Of a DNA stretch of 51,215 nucleotides, positions 25,079 to 32,260 are shown in pieces. The DNA is from Deltaproteobacteria bacterium. Lineage in GTDB: Bacteria; Myxococcota_A; Polyangia; HGW-17; SLPX01. The notes beneath the pieces are model-generated. The model worked only from the letters and a program-made list of their open reading frames with translations. It made no database searches and was not told where the DNA came from. The translations under genes were made by a program, and so were the position numbers. The DNA lies in the NCBI GenBank assembly GCA_021162935.1, contig JAGGXR010000142.1, positions 1 through 51,215 on the forward strand, given 5' to 3'. Position 1 is the stretch's first letter. Each line of letters starts with the position of its first letter.

Positions 25079-25105
25079 GGATCCGCTCGGTCTGCCGGCG
25101 GATCC
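25079..25105. repeat. Inverted repeat GGATCCGC with 11-base loop
   Basis: Perfect 8-base arms at 25079-25086 and 25098-25105, ending 18 bases before the TTGACA box. There is no T tract, so an operator or structure is likelier than a terminator. Confidence 0.35.
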
Positions 25106-25123
25106 GATGTCCAATTTATTTAC

Positions 25124-25151
25124 TTGACATTCGCTCTTCAGAAGTTAATGA
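25124..25151 (+). promoter_or_regulatory. Putative promoter of the tusA-mvhD-hdrA operon
   Basis: Perfect -35 TTGACA (25124-25129), 16-base spacer and a weak TAATGA (25146-25151), in a locally AT-rich stretch 60 bases upstream of the first gene. Confidence 0.5.
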
Positions 25152-25209
25152 AGTGACACATTGTATTCCCAGTGGCCGCCTGGGGGTCACGCAGCCAGGA
25201 GGACTGAAA

Positions 25210-25464
25210 ATGACGGACGAGGAACTCAAGGGACTCAAGTCGGACAACGTAGTGGATGCTCGCGGTACGGCCTGCCCCGGCCCCTTGCTTGCTGCGAAGC
25301 GTGGAATGCCCAAGGTGCCAAAGGGAGGCATCCTGGAGATCCTCTCTTCGGATCCAGGCACGAACAAGGACATTCCCATGTGGGCCAAGAAGGTCGGTCA
25401 CGACATGCTCGGCATCGTTGAGGATGCCGGCTATTGGCGACTTTTCGTGAAGAGGAATAAGTAA
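25210..25464 (+). CDS. TusA-like sulfur carrier protein
   Basis: An 84-residue protein. ATG 25210 has CAGGAGG about 7 bases upstream. The family motif CPGP with the sulfur-carrying Cys22 is present in the expected first-helix position (ARGTACPGPLLAAKRG), followed by GGILEILSSDPGTNKDIPMWAKKVGH, the standard beta-alpha-beta fold. TusA proteins carry persulfide sulfur for tRNA thiolation, molybdopterin synthesis or, when linked to Hdr-like genes, oxidative sulfur metabolism. It is the first gene of the Hdr-like operon and its stop overlaps the next start (TAATG). The operon context points to sulfur or electron transfer, not tRNA modification; that is inference. Confidence 0.9.
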   Translation: MTDEELKGLKSDNVVDARGTACPGPLLAAKRGMPKVPKGGILEILSSDPGTNKDIPMWAKKVGHDMLGIVEDAGYWRLFVKRNK

Positions 25465-25901
25465 TGACACAGCAGGAAGGCGGCCAGGCCGCTGCGTACA
25501 AACCCAGAATCCTGACGTTGTCCACTGTCAATATTTCTGACATCGGCATCGACATGGCTGGGAGTTCGCACATGCATTACCCACCGTCGGTGACGACTTT
25601 GATGCTGCCCTGTTCGAGTGGAATCAAGCCCCAGTGGATTCTCCATGCGATCGAGGAAGGATTCGATGGGGTGTTCATTGCTGCAGACGGTACGGATTGC
25701 GCATTGGTCCCGGACTGTACAGAACGGACCGCCGTGATCGTGGGTCGTTCCCAGGAGTTGCTCAAGGAGCGCGGGTACGACGCAGCCAGAGTCAAGATGG
25801 CGGCCATCTGTTCGGTTTGTGCGGATTCCTACGTTGCGCTCATCGACGACTTTTTCAAATCATTGAGTCAGCTTGGTCCGGCCAAGGACAAGGCCGCCTA
25901 G
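25464..25901 (+). CDS. MvhD/FlpD-family protein lacking the usual N-terminal [2Fe-2S] cysteines
   Basis: A 145-residue protein translationally coupled to the TusA-like gene. It aligns by eye with the delta subunit of F420-non-reducing hydrogenase, which shuttles electrons to HdrA: MAGSSHMHYPPSV, MLPCSSGIKPQWILHAIEEGFDGVFIA and DGTDCAL. The N-terminal CCNWCSY-type motif is replaced by LSTVNISDIGID, so two to three cluster ligands are missing. Cys50 and Cys79 remain, and Cys85, Cys116 and Cys119 (CSVC) are extra. It may bind a different cluster or act only as a docking or thiol-relay subunit. Next gene starts 48 bases downstream. Confidence 0.8.
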   Translation: MTQQEGGQAAAYKPRILTLSTVNISDIGIDMAGSSHMHYPPSVTTLMLPCSSGIKPQWILHAIEEGFDGVFIAADGTDCALVPDCTERTAVIVGRSQELLKERGYDAARVKMAAICSVCADSYVALIDDFFKSLSQLGPAKDKAA

Positions 25902-25949
25902 GCAGACGACAATCAGGCCCGTCGGGCCATATGAGGTCAGAGGAACGAA

Positions 25950-28667
25950 ATGGACTATGATGTCATGGTCGTGGGCGGTGGTGCTGCCGGAATGGAGTCG
26001 GCGCTGACGCTCGGAGAAATGGGCTTTCAGGTCTTGCTGGTGGAGAAAGAGTCGAGCGTGGGCGGAAAGATGATTCTGCTCAGCAAGGTGTTCCCCACCC
26101 TTGACTGTGCGAGTTGCATTTCGACTCCGAGGATGGCGTCCACGGCGCACCATCCGAATATCACCACGTGGGTCTATTCACAGATTGAGCATATAGACAA
26201 AAATTCGGACGGAACGTTCAAGGCGATGGTGCGCAAGAAGGCGACGCATGTCGATTTCGCCAAGTGCACCGGCTGTCAGGAATGCGAGTTCGCCTGCACC
26301 GTGGCGGTGCCGGATCACTTCAATGATGACATGGTGGCGGCTCGAGCAGCCGCCATTGCTTTTCCCCAGGCGGTGCCGAAGAAGGCGGTCATCGAACGTC
26401 ACGGCTCTTCGCCCTGCAGCTTTTCCTGTCCCACGGGAATGAAACCTCATGGGTATGTGTCCCTGGTCAGGAGTGGACTGTTCGAAGAGGCAATGGAGCA
26501 CATCCTGAAGGTGAGCCCCCTCGTCGGCAGCTTGGGGCGTACCTGCGTCGCCCCTTGTGAGCGTGAGTGTACGCGTTCCGAGCTCGAAGGGCCGGTGCCC
26601 ATCCGGATGCTCAAGCGGTTCGTGGCCGACGTCCATTACGAGAAGCACGCAGAACCGACGTACGGCGTTCCCGAAGAGAAAAAGGACGAGAAGGTGGCCA
26701 TCGTTGGAAGTGGGCCCGCCGGGTTGACGGCGGCCTATCATCTCGCCAAGAACGGGTACCAGGTCACGATTTTCGAGGCTGAAAAAGAGGCTGGCGGGAT
26801 GCTCAGGATCGCCATTCCTGCGTACAGGCTTCCCAACGACGTGCTTGATCGCGACATCAGGAACGTGACGGCTCTGGGGGTCGAGATCAAGACGAATCAT
26901 CGGGTGGAGAGCGTGACCGCCCTCAAGGAACAGGGCTACGACGCCGTGTTCCTTGCCTGCGGCGCCATGCGCGACAAGAAGATGAGGGCCGATGGCGAGG
27001 AACTCGACGGTGTCGTCGGGGCGCTCGGATTCCTCATCGATGCGAACGCTGGCCGAGGCATGAATCTGAGCGGCAAAACGGTGGTGGTGGTCGGCGGCGG
27101 GAACGTGGCCATCGATGCGGCGAGAGTGGCTCGCCGTCTTGGCGCCGCCAAGGTGTTGATGCAGTATCGACGCAGCCGCGCCGAGATGCCAGCGGTGGAC
27201 CAGGAGGTCGAGGGCGCCATCGAAGAGGGCGTCGAGATCGAGTACCTCAAGGTTCCGATTCGGTTCCATGGAAAGGATGGAAAACTTGCGACCATCGAAT
27301 CCATTTCCATGAAGTTGGGTGATCCGGACGCCGGAGGCAGAAGGCGTCCTGCCCCTGTGGAGGGGTCGGAGCAGACCATGGATGCTGATCTGTGCATCGT
27401 GGCCATCGGCGAGACTCCGGAGCTTTCCGAATTTTCCGAGAAGGACAAGCTCGAAGTGACCCGGTTCAACACGCTCAAGGTGGATTCGACCACGCTGGAA
27501 ACGAACGTCTCCGGTGTGTTTGCTGGTGGAGACGCGGTCTCCGGGCCATCGACGGTCGTCGAAGCGGCGCATGCTGGTATGTACGCGGCCGAGTATATCG
27601 GACGGTACCTGCGCGGTGAGGAACTTCCTGGCAAGCCTTTGGACCAGCCCCTTCCGGTGGTGAGTCCGGCCGACGTGCTCGCTAGACAGAAGTCGTATCG
27701 TAAGTACCCGGCGCCGGTGCATCATGAAGTGCCGGCGGCGGAGCGCATCCAAGATTTCCGCGAGGTCGAGCTGCCTCTCTCCGTGGAGGACGCCAGGGAA
27801 AGCGCCGGCCGATGCCTGGACTGCGGTGGCTGTTCGGAATGCGGGGAGTGCGTCAAGGCCTGCCCGGCGGATGCCATCGAGTTGGACATGCGGGACGAGC
27901 ACGAAGAGGTGAACATCGGGGCGGTGGTTCTGTCCACCGGCTACAGGCTCGTCAACCCGAATCGGCTGACCCAGTACGGATACGAGAAGTATCCAAATGT
28001 GATCACTGGCATGGAGATGGACCGGTTGCTGGCGCCCACGAGGCCGTACAACACGGTCCTGCGTCCTTCGGACGGCAAGGTTCCGGACAATATCGCCTAC
28101 GTGTTCTGTGCAGGGTCCCGAGATCGCAGCCAGGACAATCGGCTCTGTTCGCGGGTGTGCTGCATGTACTCCATCAAGCACGCACAGTTGATCATGGGCG
28201 CACTTCCGCTGGCCGACATCACGATGTACTACATCGACATCCGCGCCTATGGAAAGAACTACGAAGAGTTCTACCGGCAGGCGGAAGCCATGGGAACGTA
28301 CTTCGTGAAGGGCAAGGTGGCGCACGTCTTCGAAAAGGACGACGGTAACCTGCTGGTGACCTACGAGGACATCGCCAACGGATCGGTCGAGACCATGGAG
28401 CACGATCTCGTTGTGCTCGCGACGGGGCTCATCCCGAACACGGAACCCTTCGCCATGTTCGACCAAGACAGGCTCAAGGCTGACGAATTCAACTATGTGC
28501 TGGAGCCGAGGCCGAACATCAATCCGGGCCGAACGAGTATCGACGGCGTGTTCGTAGCCGGTACCGCGACTGCGGCCATGGATATCCCGGACACTACGGT
28601 CCACGCTGGAGCGGCGGCGGCACAGGCCGCGTCGTATCTTACGCAGCTTAAGAGGAAAGCCCAATGA
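25950..28667 (+). CDS. HdrA-type flavoprotein with an inserted GltD/NfnB-like NAD(P)H module
   Basis: A 905-residue protein. Residues 1-150 are the N-terminal HdrA half: FAD motif GGGAAG (9-14), Cys53/Cys56 in LDCASCIS, a [4Fe-4S] motif CTGCQECEFAC (106-116) and FPQAVPKKAVIE. Then ~155-560 is a complete GltD-like unit: cysteines C156, C160, C199, C203, C207 for [4Fe-4S], FAD Rossmann GSGPAG (252-257), NAD(P)H Rossmann VVGGGNVAID (~380-389) and the AGGDAV flavin-closing motif. HdrA resumes at ~620: CLDCGGCSECGECVKAC, STGYRLVNP, CAGSRDR and CSRVCC. Expected reaction: NAD(P)H-linked electron transfer, possibly flavin-based bifurcation between two FADs. The next gene overlaps by 4 bases. Confidence 0.88.
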   Translation: MDYDVMVVGGGAAGMESALTLGEMGFQVLLVEKESSVGGKMILLSKVFPTLDCASCISTPRMASTAHHPNITTWVYSQIEHIDKNSDGTFKAMVRKKATHVDFAKCTGCQECEFACTVAVPDHFNDDMVAARAAAIAFPQAVPKKAVIERHGSSPCSFSCPTGMKPHGYVSLVRSGLFEEAMEHILKVSPLVGSLGRTCVAPCERECTRSELEGPVPIRMLKRFVADVHYEKHAEPTYGVPEEKKDEKVAIVGSGPAGLTAAYHLAKNGYQVTIFEAEKEAGGMLRIAIPAYRLPNDVLDRDIRNVTALGVEIKTNHRVESVTALKEQGYDAVFLACGAMRDKKMRADGEELDGVVGALGFLIDANAGRGMNLSGKTVVVVGGGNVAIDAARVARRLGAAKVLMQYRRSRAEMPAVDQEVEGAIEEGVEIEYLKVPIRFHGKDGKLATIESISMKLGDPDAGGRRRPAPVEGSEQTMDADLCIVAIGETPELSEFSEKDKLEVTRFNTLKVDSTTLETNVSGVFAGGDAVSGPSTVVEAAHAGMYAAEYIGRYLRGEELPGKPLDQPLPVVSPADVLARQKSYRKYPAPVHHEVPAAERIQDFREVELPLSVEDARESAGRCLDCGGCSECGECVKACPADAIELDMRDEHEEVNIGAVVLSTGYRLVNPNRLTQYGYEKYPNVITGMEMDRLLAPTRPYNTVLRPSDGKVPDNIAYVFCAGSRDRSQDNRLCSRVCCMYSIKHAQLIMGALPLADITMYYIDIRAYGKNYEEFYRQAEAMGTYFVKGKVAHVFEKDDGNLLVTYEDIANGSVETMEHDLVVLATGLIPNTEPFAMFDQDRLKADEFNYVLEPRPNINPGRTSIDGVFVAGTATAAMDIPDTTVHAGAAAAQAASYLTQLKRKAQ

Positions 28668-30403
28668 GCGACGAGAAGAAGATCGGCGTATACATCTGTC
28701 ACTGCGGTGGCAACATTTCGGACTACGTGGACGTCGAGCGAGTCCGTGCCGCCGTGGAAAACGAACCTGGTGTGGAAATCGCCAAGACGACCGTGTTCGC
28801 CTGTTCCGATGCGTCTCAACAGGAGATGATCGAGGACATCGGGGAATATGGTCTGAATGGTATGGTCGTGTCGTCCTGCTCTCCGAAGCTGCATTTGATG
28901 ACCTTCCGTGGCGTGTCCAAACGAGGCGGTCTGAACCCGTATCAGTACGAACAGGTCAACATCCGAGAGCAGGATTCGTGGGCGCACACCGACGACAGGG
29001 AAGGCGCCACCCAGAAGGCCATCGCCCTGGTCAAGGCCGGAATCGCAAAGGCGCGGCTGGCAAGGCCTCTTGAGCCCATTCGGATCGACACGGTTCCTCG
29101 TGCCCTCGTGATCGGTGGTGGCATCTCGGGACTTCGCTCTGCCCTGGCGTTGGCAGATTTTGGGTTGGGCGTCTATCTCGTCGAGAAGACCGATACCCTT
29201 GGCGGCCTGGTGGCCAATCGAAAATCCATTTTCATGGATCGAAAAAACGGCGCGGAACTGGTTACTGAGCTGATCGAGGCACTACGCAGTCGCGACAACG
29301 TCCAAATTCTCATGAACGCGGAACTGGTCGAAAAGAAGGGCAGCGTGGGCAACTTCGACGTGGGCATCAAGAACGAATCGGGTGAGACGTTCACCTTCAA
29401 TGTCGGCTCCATCATCATTGCCACGGGGGCGGAGCCTTACGATCCTGCTGAGCAGGAGTATGGTCGCGGCCTGCCGGGTGTCCTGACTTTGACCGAGTTT
29501 TTGGATCTCGTCGATGCGGCTGAGGACGAAGGCGGCCTGCAGTACAATGATCGGGACGTGGAGAGCATCGCGTACATCTATTGCGTGGGCAGCAGGGCCG
29601 ATGAGGACGATCCTTCTGGCAGGACCTACTGCTCTCGATACTGCTGCAGCGCTGCGTTACATTCCGCCGTCGAGGCAGCCCACAAGGCGCCGGACCTGCG
29701 TCAGTATCATCTGTATCGGGACATCAGGACCTACGGCAAGTACGAAACCATCTACGAAGAAGCGAGCCGAACCGGTTCGTTCATCATGCGTTGGCTGCCC
29801 GAGGATCCACCCGAGGTGTCCGAAGGCGAGGACGGCAAGCTCCTCGTGCGGGTGACCGATCAGCTTACGGAGAATCAGAAGGTCGCGCTCGATGTGGATC
29901 TGGTGGTGCTCGTGACCGGCCTTGTGCCCAGGAAGAACGAAACTTTGCAGAATGTCCTGAAGGTTCCCATCGGCAACGGCGGCTTCTACAACGAGATTCA
30001 CCCGAAATTGCGCCCTGTCGAGACGGTCCATGACGGTCAGTTCCTGGCCGGGTCCTGCCAGTTTCCCAAGCCTATCACGGAGAGTGTGGCTGCGGGCCTG
30101 GCTGCAACGGCCAAGACCGCGGCTCTGCTCCTCAAAGGCTACGTTGAGTTGGAACCGTTGGTGGCGAGCGTCAAGACGGATGCCTGCGTCTGGTGCAACG
30201 ATTGCTCGGTCGCCTGTCCCTATGACGCTATTGGAAAGGTCGCCTTCGAGGCCAAGGAGATCGCCCAGGTGAACCGCGCCCTCTGCAAGGGCTGTGGCGC
30301 CTGTGTGCCGGCCTGTAACCAGAACGCCATCGAGCTGGAAGGCTATCGTGACGATCAGGTCAAGGCTGCGATCGCACAGCTTGCAAAGGTGGTGATACCA
30401 TGA
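28664..30403 (+). CDS. HdrA-family flavoprotein with two C-terminal [4Fe-4S] clusters
   Basis: A 579-residue protein, its ATG overlapping the preceding stop. It begins with the HdrA N-terminal signature ICHCGGNISDYVDV (Cys12, Cys14) plus Cys47 and Cys72. The FAD Rossmann GGGISG is at 151-156, the flavin-domain Cys set at 307, 323, 327 and 328 (CSRYCC), and two ferredoxin motifs close it (C508-C511-C514-C518; C541-C544-C547-C551). Unlike the upstream paralogue it has no NAD(P)H insert, so the pair may form a heteromeric electron-bifurcating core. QmoA/QmoB of sulfate reducers is another paired HdrA arrangement and cannot be excluded. No HdrB or HdrC is in the operon. Confidence 0.9.
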   Translation: MSDEKKIGVYICHCGGNISDYVDVERVRAAVENEPGVEIAKTTVFACSDASQQEMIEDIGEYGLNGMVVSSCSPKLHLMTFRGVSKRGGLNPYQYEQVNIREQDSWAHTDDREGATQKAIALVKAGIAKARLARPLEPIRIDTVPRALVIGGGISGLRSALALADFGLGVYLVEKTDTLGGLVANRKSIFMDRKNGAELVTELIEALRSRDNVQILMNAELVEKKGSVGNFDVGIKNESGETFTFNVGSIIIATGAEPYDPAEQEYGRGLPGVLTLTEFLDLVDAAEDEGGLQYNDRDVESIAYIYCVGSRADEDDPSGRTYCSRYCCSAALHSAVEAAHKAPDLRQYHLYRDIRTYGKYETIYEEASRTGSFIMRWLPEDPPEVSEGEDGKLLVRVTDQLTENQKVALDVDLVVLVTGLVPRKNETLQNVLKVPIGNGGFYNEIHPKLRPVETVHDGQFLAGSCQFPKPITESVAAGLAATAKTAALLLKGYVELEPLVASVKTDACVWCNDCSVACPYDAIGKVAFEAKEIAQVNRALCKGCGACVPACNQNAIELEGYRDDQVKAAIAQLAKVVIP

Positions 30404-30648
30404 GGGTTGGACGATTGAGAGACGTTCGTGAAATTGCTCGTGAGGAGCGGGTCATGGCGGATCGGATCTTCGAGATCCTGGGCGACGGGGGTAAAACGAT
30501 TCCAGAAATCGCCGAAGCACTTGGGGCGCCGGGCAATGAGGTGGTCTACTGGTTGATGACCATGCGTCGGTACGGCAAGGTCGAAGAGACCGGATCTGCG
30601 AACGACGACGGTTATTTTACCTACGCCAAGGTCGTCAAGGAAGACTAG
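30400..30648 (+). CDS. Small winged-helix protein ending the Hdr-like operon
   Basis: An 82-residue protein with ATGA overlap to the HdrA gene. The sequence RIFEILGDGGKTIPEIAEALGAPGNEVVYWLMTMRRYGKVEE is a clear helix-turn-helix with recognition helix around EVVYWLMTM, followed by a two-strand wing (DGYFTYAKVVKED). There is no effector domain. Being co-translated with the redox genes, it is either an autoregulator or, as for some winged-helix proteins in Hdr/Mvh clusters, a protein-interaction subunit. No metal- or cluster-binding Cys is present. Confidence 0.8.
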   Translation: MRVGRLRDVREIAREERVMADRIFEILGDGGKTIPEIAEALGAPGNEVVYWLMTMRRYGKVEETGSANDDGYFTYAKVVKED

Positions 30649-30803
30649 CGCGGCGCGGCCTTTTCCTGTGAGAGGCTGTCGTCTTTCCTGAACTACTTTC
30701 ACGCATCACTCCATTCCCTTGCCTGGTGGTCTCGTTCTATTCATTCCCACGTCCGTGAGCGTTCGGTCTGGTCCGTGAAGCAGATCACGAGAAGTTGTGT
30801 GAT

Positions 30804-30822
30804 GGCCGGCCAGCGGCCGGCC
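30804..30822. terminator. GC-rich hairpin between convergent genes
   Basis: GGCCGGCC-AGC-GGCCGGCC forms an 8-bp stem with a 3-base loop between the winged-helix gene and the convergent phosphoesterase gene. It lacks a T tract, so intrinsic termination is uncertain. The rest of 30649-30860 shows nothing. Confidence 0.45.
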
Positions 30823-30860
30823 GGGACCTGGATGTTCGCCCCGTGGCTGACAGAGGGTCG

Positions 30861-31940
30861 TCACAATCCATGAATGCGCAGGTCCACGATCATGGGCATG
30901 TGGTCGGAAAGGGGATGTGGTTGCTGATCCACGGACACGTCGATCACGTCGACTCTGCGTCCCACGAACACGTAGTCCAGGGTCCTGTCCGTGCGCTTCG
31001 CCCCATAGGGTAGGTATGTGTAGAACCGTTCGGGATTTGAGCGGTATTGTTCCAGGGAAACCGCTGAATGGAAATGTTCGAATAGAGTTTTGATTGGGTT
31101 GTGTTTGTCGGCATAGTAGCCAGCTTCCTTGCCCAAGCGGGTGGGCCGGTCGGTGGGAGGCAGCATATTGAAATCGCCCGTGAGCACCCAAGGGGTTTGT
31201 TCGGCTTCGAGCGCTTCGAGACGCCGACGCAGGATCGACACCTGCTTTGCCAACGTCCCGTCGCCACGACTGAAGGCTGATAGATGGGTGTTGAGGAGGA
31301 CGAGGGGCCGTTTCGAGCCCTGGACGGGAATGCTGGTCTCCAGGATGGCTCGTTTCAGATTGAAGGCCCGGCGGATCCAATTCTCTTTGAGCTGTGGCAG
31401 ACTCCGGCGCAGGGCCGCATCGATTCGGTATCGTGTCGCGGTCACAAGGTGGAAATCCACTTTGCCAAGCGGGTGAAAAAAGGGGAATGGGACGAATCGT
31501 GAACGATGGTACCACGTCCAGGCCCAGCAGGCCCAGGGACCGCTCCGGCCGAGAATTCGCTGCATTTCGTCGATTTGATGGGTTCGGTCCGAGCGCCGAT
31601 CGACCTCCTGGATTTGTGCGATGTCGGGATGGAGGCGCACAAGCGTCCGAGCTATCTGGTCGCTCGTTGCGAGCACGTCTTTGCGTTTGACTCGGACGTC
31701 GGGGCCGCCGTCGTAGAAAAAGTGGTATTTTCGGCTGGCGGCGTACTGGATATTCCAGCTTACGAGGCGGAACCGTTGGCCCGTGCTCAAGGGCGTTGGG
31801 GGTCCCTTGCAGGCGAGACCTGCCTTTTCGACGGCGCTGGGAAAAGAGTTCAGATACCACACGAGCCATCCTCCAATCCCAAGCAGGGCAACGATGCAGG
31901 CGAGCACGACGAGGAGTCTGTTGATGGTGCGTCGCTTCAT
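30861..31940 (-). CDS. Membrane-anchored endonuclease/exonuclease/phosphatase-family protein
   Basis: A 359-residue protein, started at MKRRTINRLL because a signal-anchor helix (LLVVLACIVALLGIGGWLVWYL) follows directly. The catalytic domain has the EEP hallmarks: VSWNIQY (Asn63), QIQEVDRR (metal-binding Glu112), LLNTHLSAF, VLTGDFNMLP and the terminal SDHMPMIVD with the catalytic His. The family includes DNases, sphingomyelinases and inositol phosphatases; the outward-facing anchored form and the N-terminal helix suggest a periplasmic phosphodiesterase. Substrate unknown. It is transcribed opposite to the flanking redox genes and belongs to neither operon. No good ribosome site was seen. Confidence 0.82.
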   Translation of the reverse strand: MKRRTINRLLVVLACIVALLGIGGWLVWYLNSFPSAVEKAGLACKGPPTPLSTGQRFRLVSWNIQYAASRKYHFFYDGGPDVRVKRKDVLATSDQIARTLVRLHPDIAQIQEVDRRSDRTHQIDEMQRILGRSGPWACWAWTWYHRSRFVPFPFFHPLGKVDFHLVTATRYRIDAALRRSLPQLKENWIRRAFNLKRAILETSIPVQGSKRPLVLLNTHLSAFSRGDGTLAKQVSILRRRLEALEAEQTPWVLTGDFNMLPPTDRPTRLGKEAGYYADKHNPIKTLFEHFHSAVSLEQYRSNPERFYTYLPYGAKRTDRTLDYVFVGRRVDVIDVSVDQQPHPLSDHMPMIVDLRIHGL

Positions 31941-32260
31941 GAGACAGAGTATCTTTGCAGGTTGGTAAAATTGCAAGCAAGGGCGGTCGGAACGATTTCT
32001 TCGTTGCCTCGTATGTATTCGCGACCCAGTAACCCAGCAACCTACCATTGTCTCGACGAAGCGTGATGGAGAGGACGGGTCGTCTCTGGATGGTCGCGTC
32101 TATCGGACGAACGTGGAGGGAGTTCCTCATCGGCGCCGTTGCTTGACCCAAAGGACAAAGTGGGTAAGGCTGGGGTTGCCGTTGCCACGGGGCGTCCCAC
32201 GGTGAGGCGGACGGATGCGTTGCGGGCTTTGCGGGTCTCGTTGGGACGGGATGAGGATGC
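31941..32260. other. 320-base divergent intergenic region
   Basis: It lies between the phosphoesterase (minus) and the first FAD-linked oxidase (plus). The only promoter-like element is TTGACC at 32143-32148 with no good -10. Open frames on the minus strand here are extensions without family signal. Confidence 0.5.

Larger units (their letters stand above)
24783..25209. other. 427-base intergenic region before the Hdr-like operon
   Basis: Holds a Rho-independent terminator (24838-24867), a perfect 14-base palindrome (25040-25053), an inverted repeat (25079-25105) and a TTGACA-containing promoter (25124-25151). No coding sequence is supported. Confidence 0.6.

Noticed and set aside
26178-28664. 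828-codon open frame antisense to the HdrA::GltD gene
   Set aside because: It mirrors a GC-rich coding strand with strong third-position bias; its translation has no domain and there is no ribosome site.
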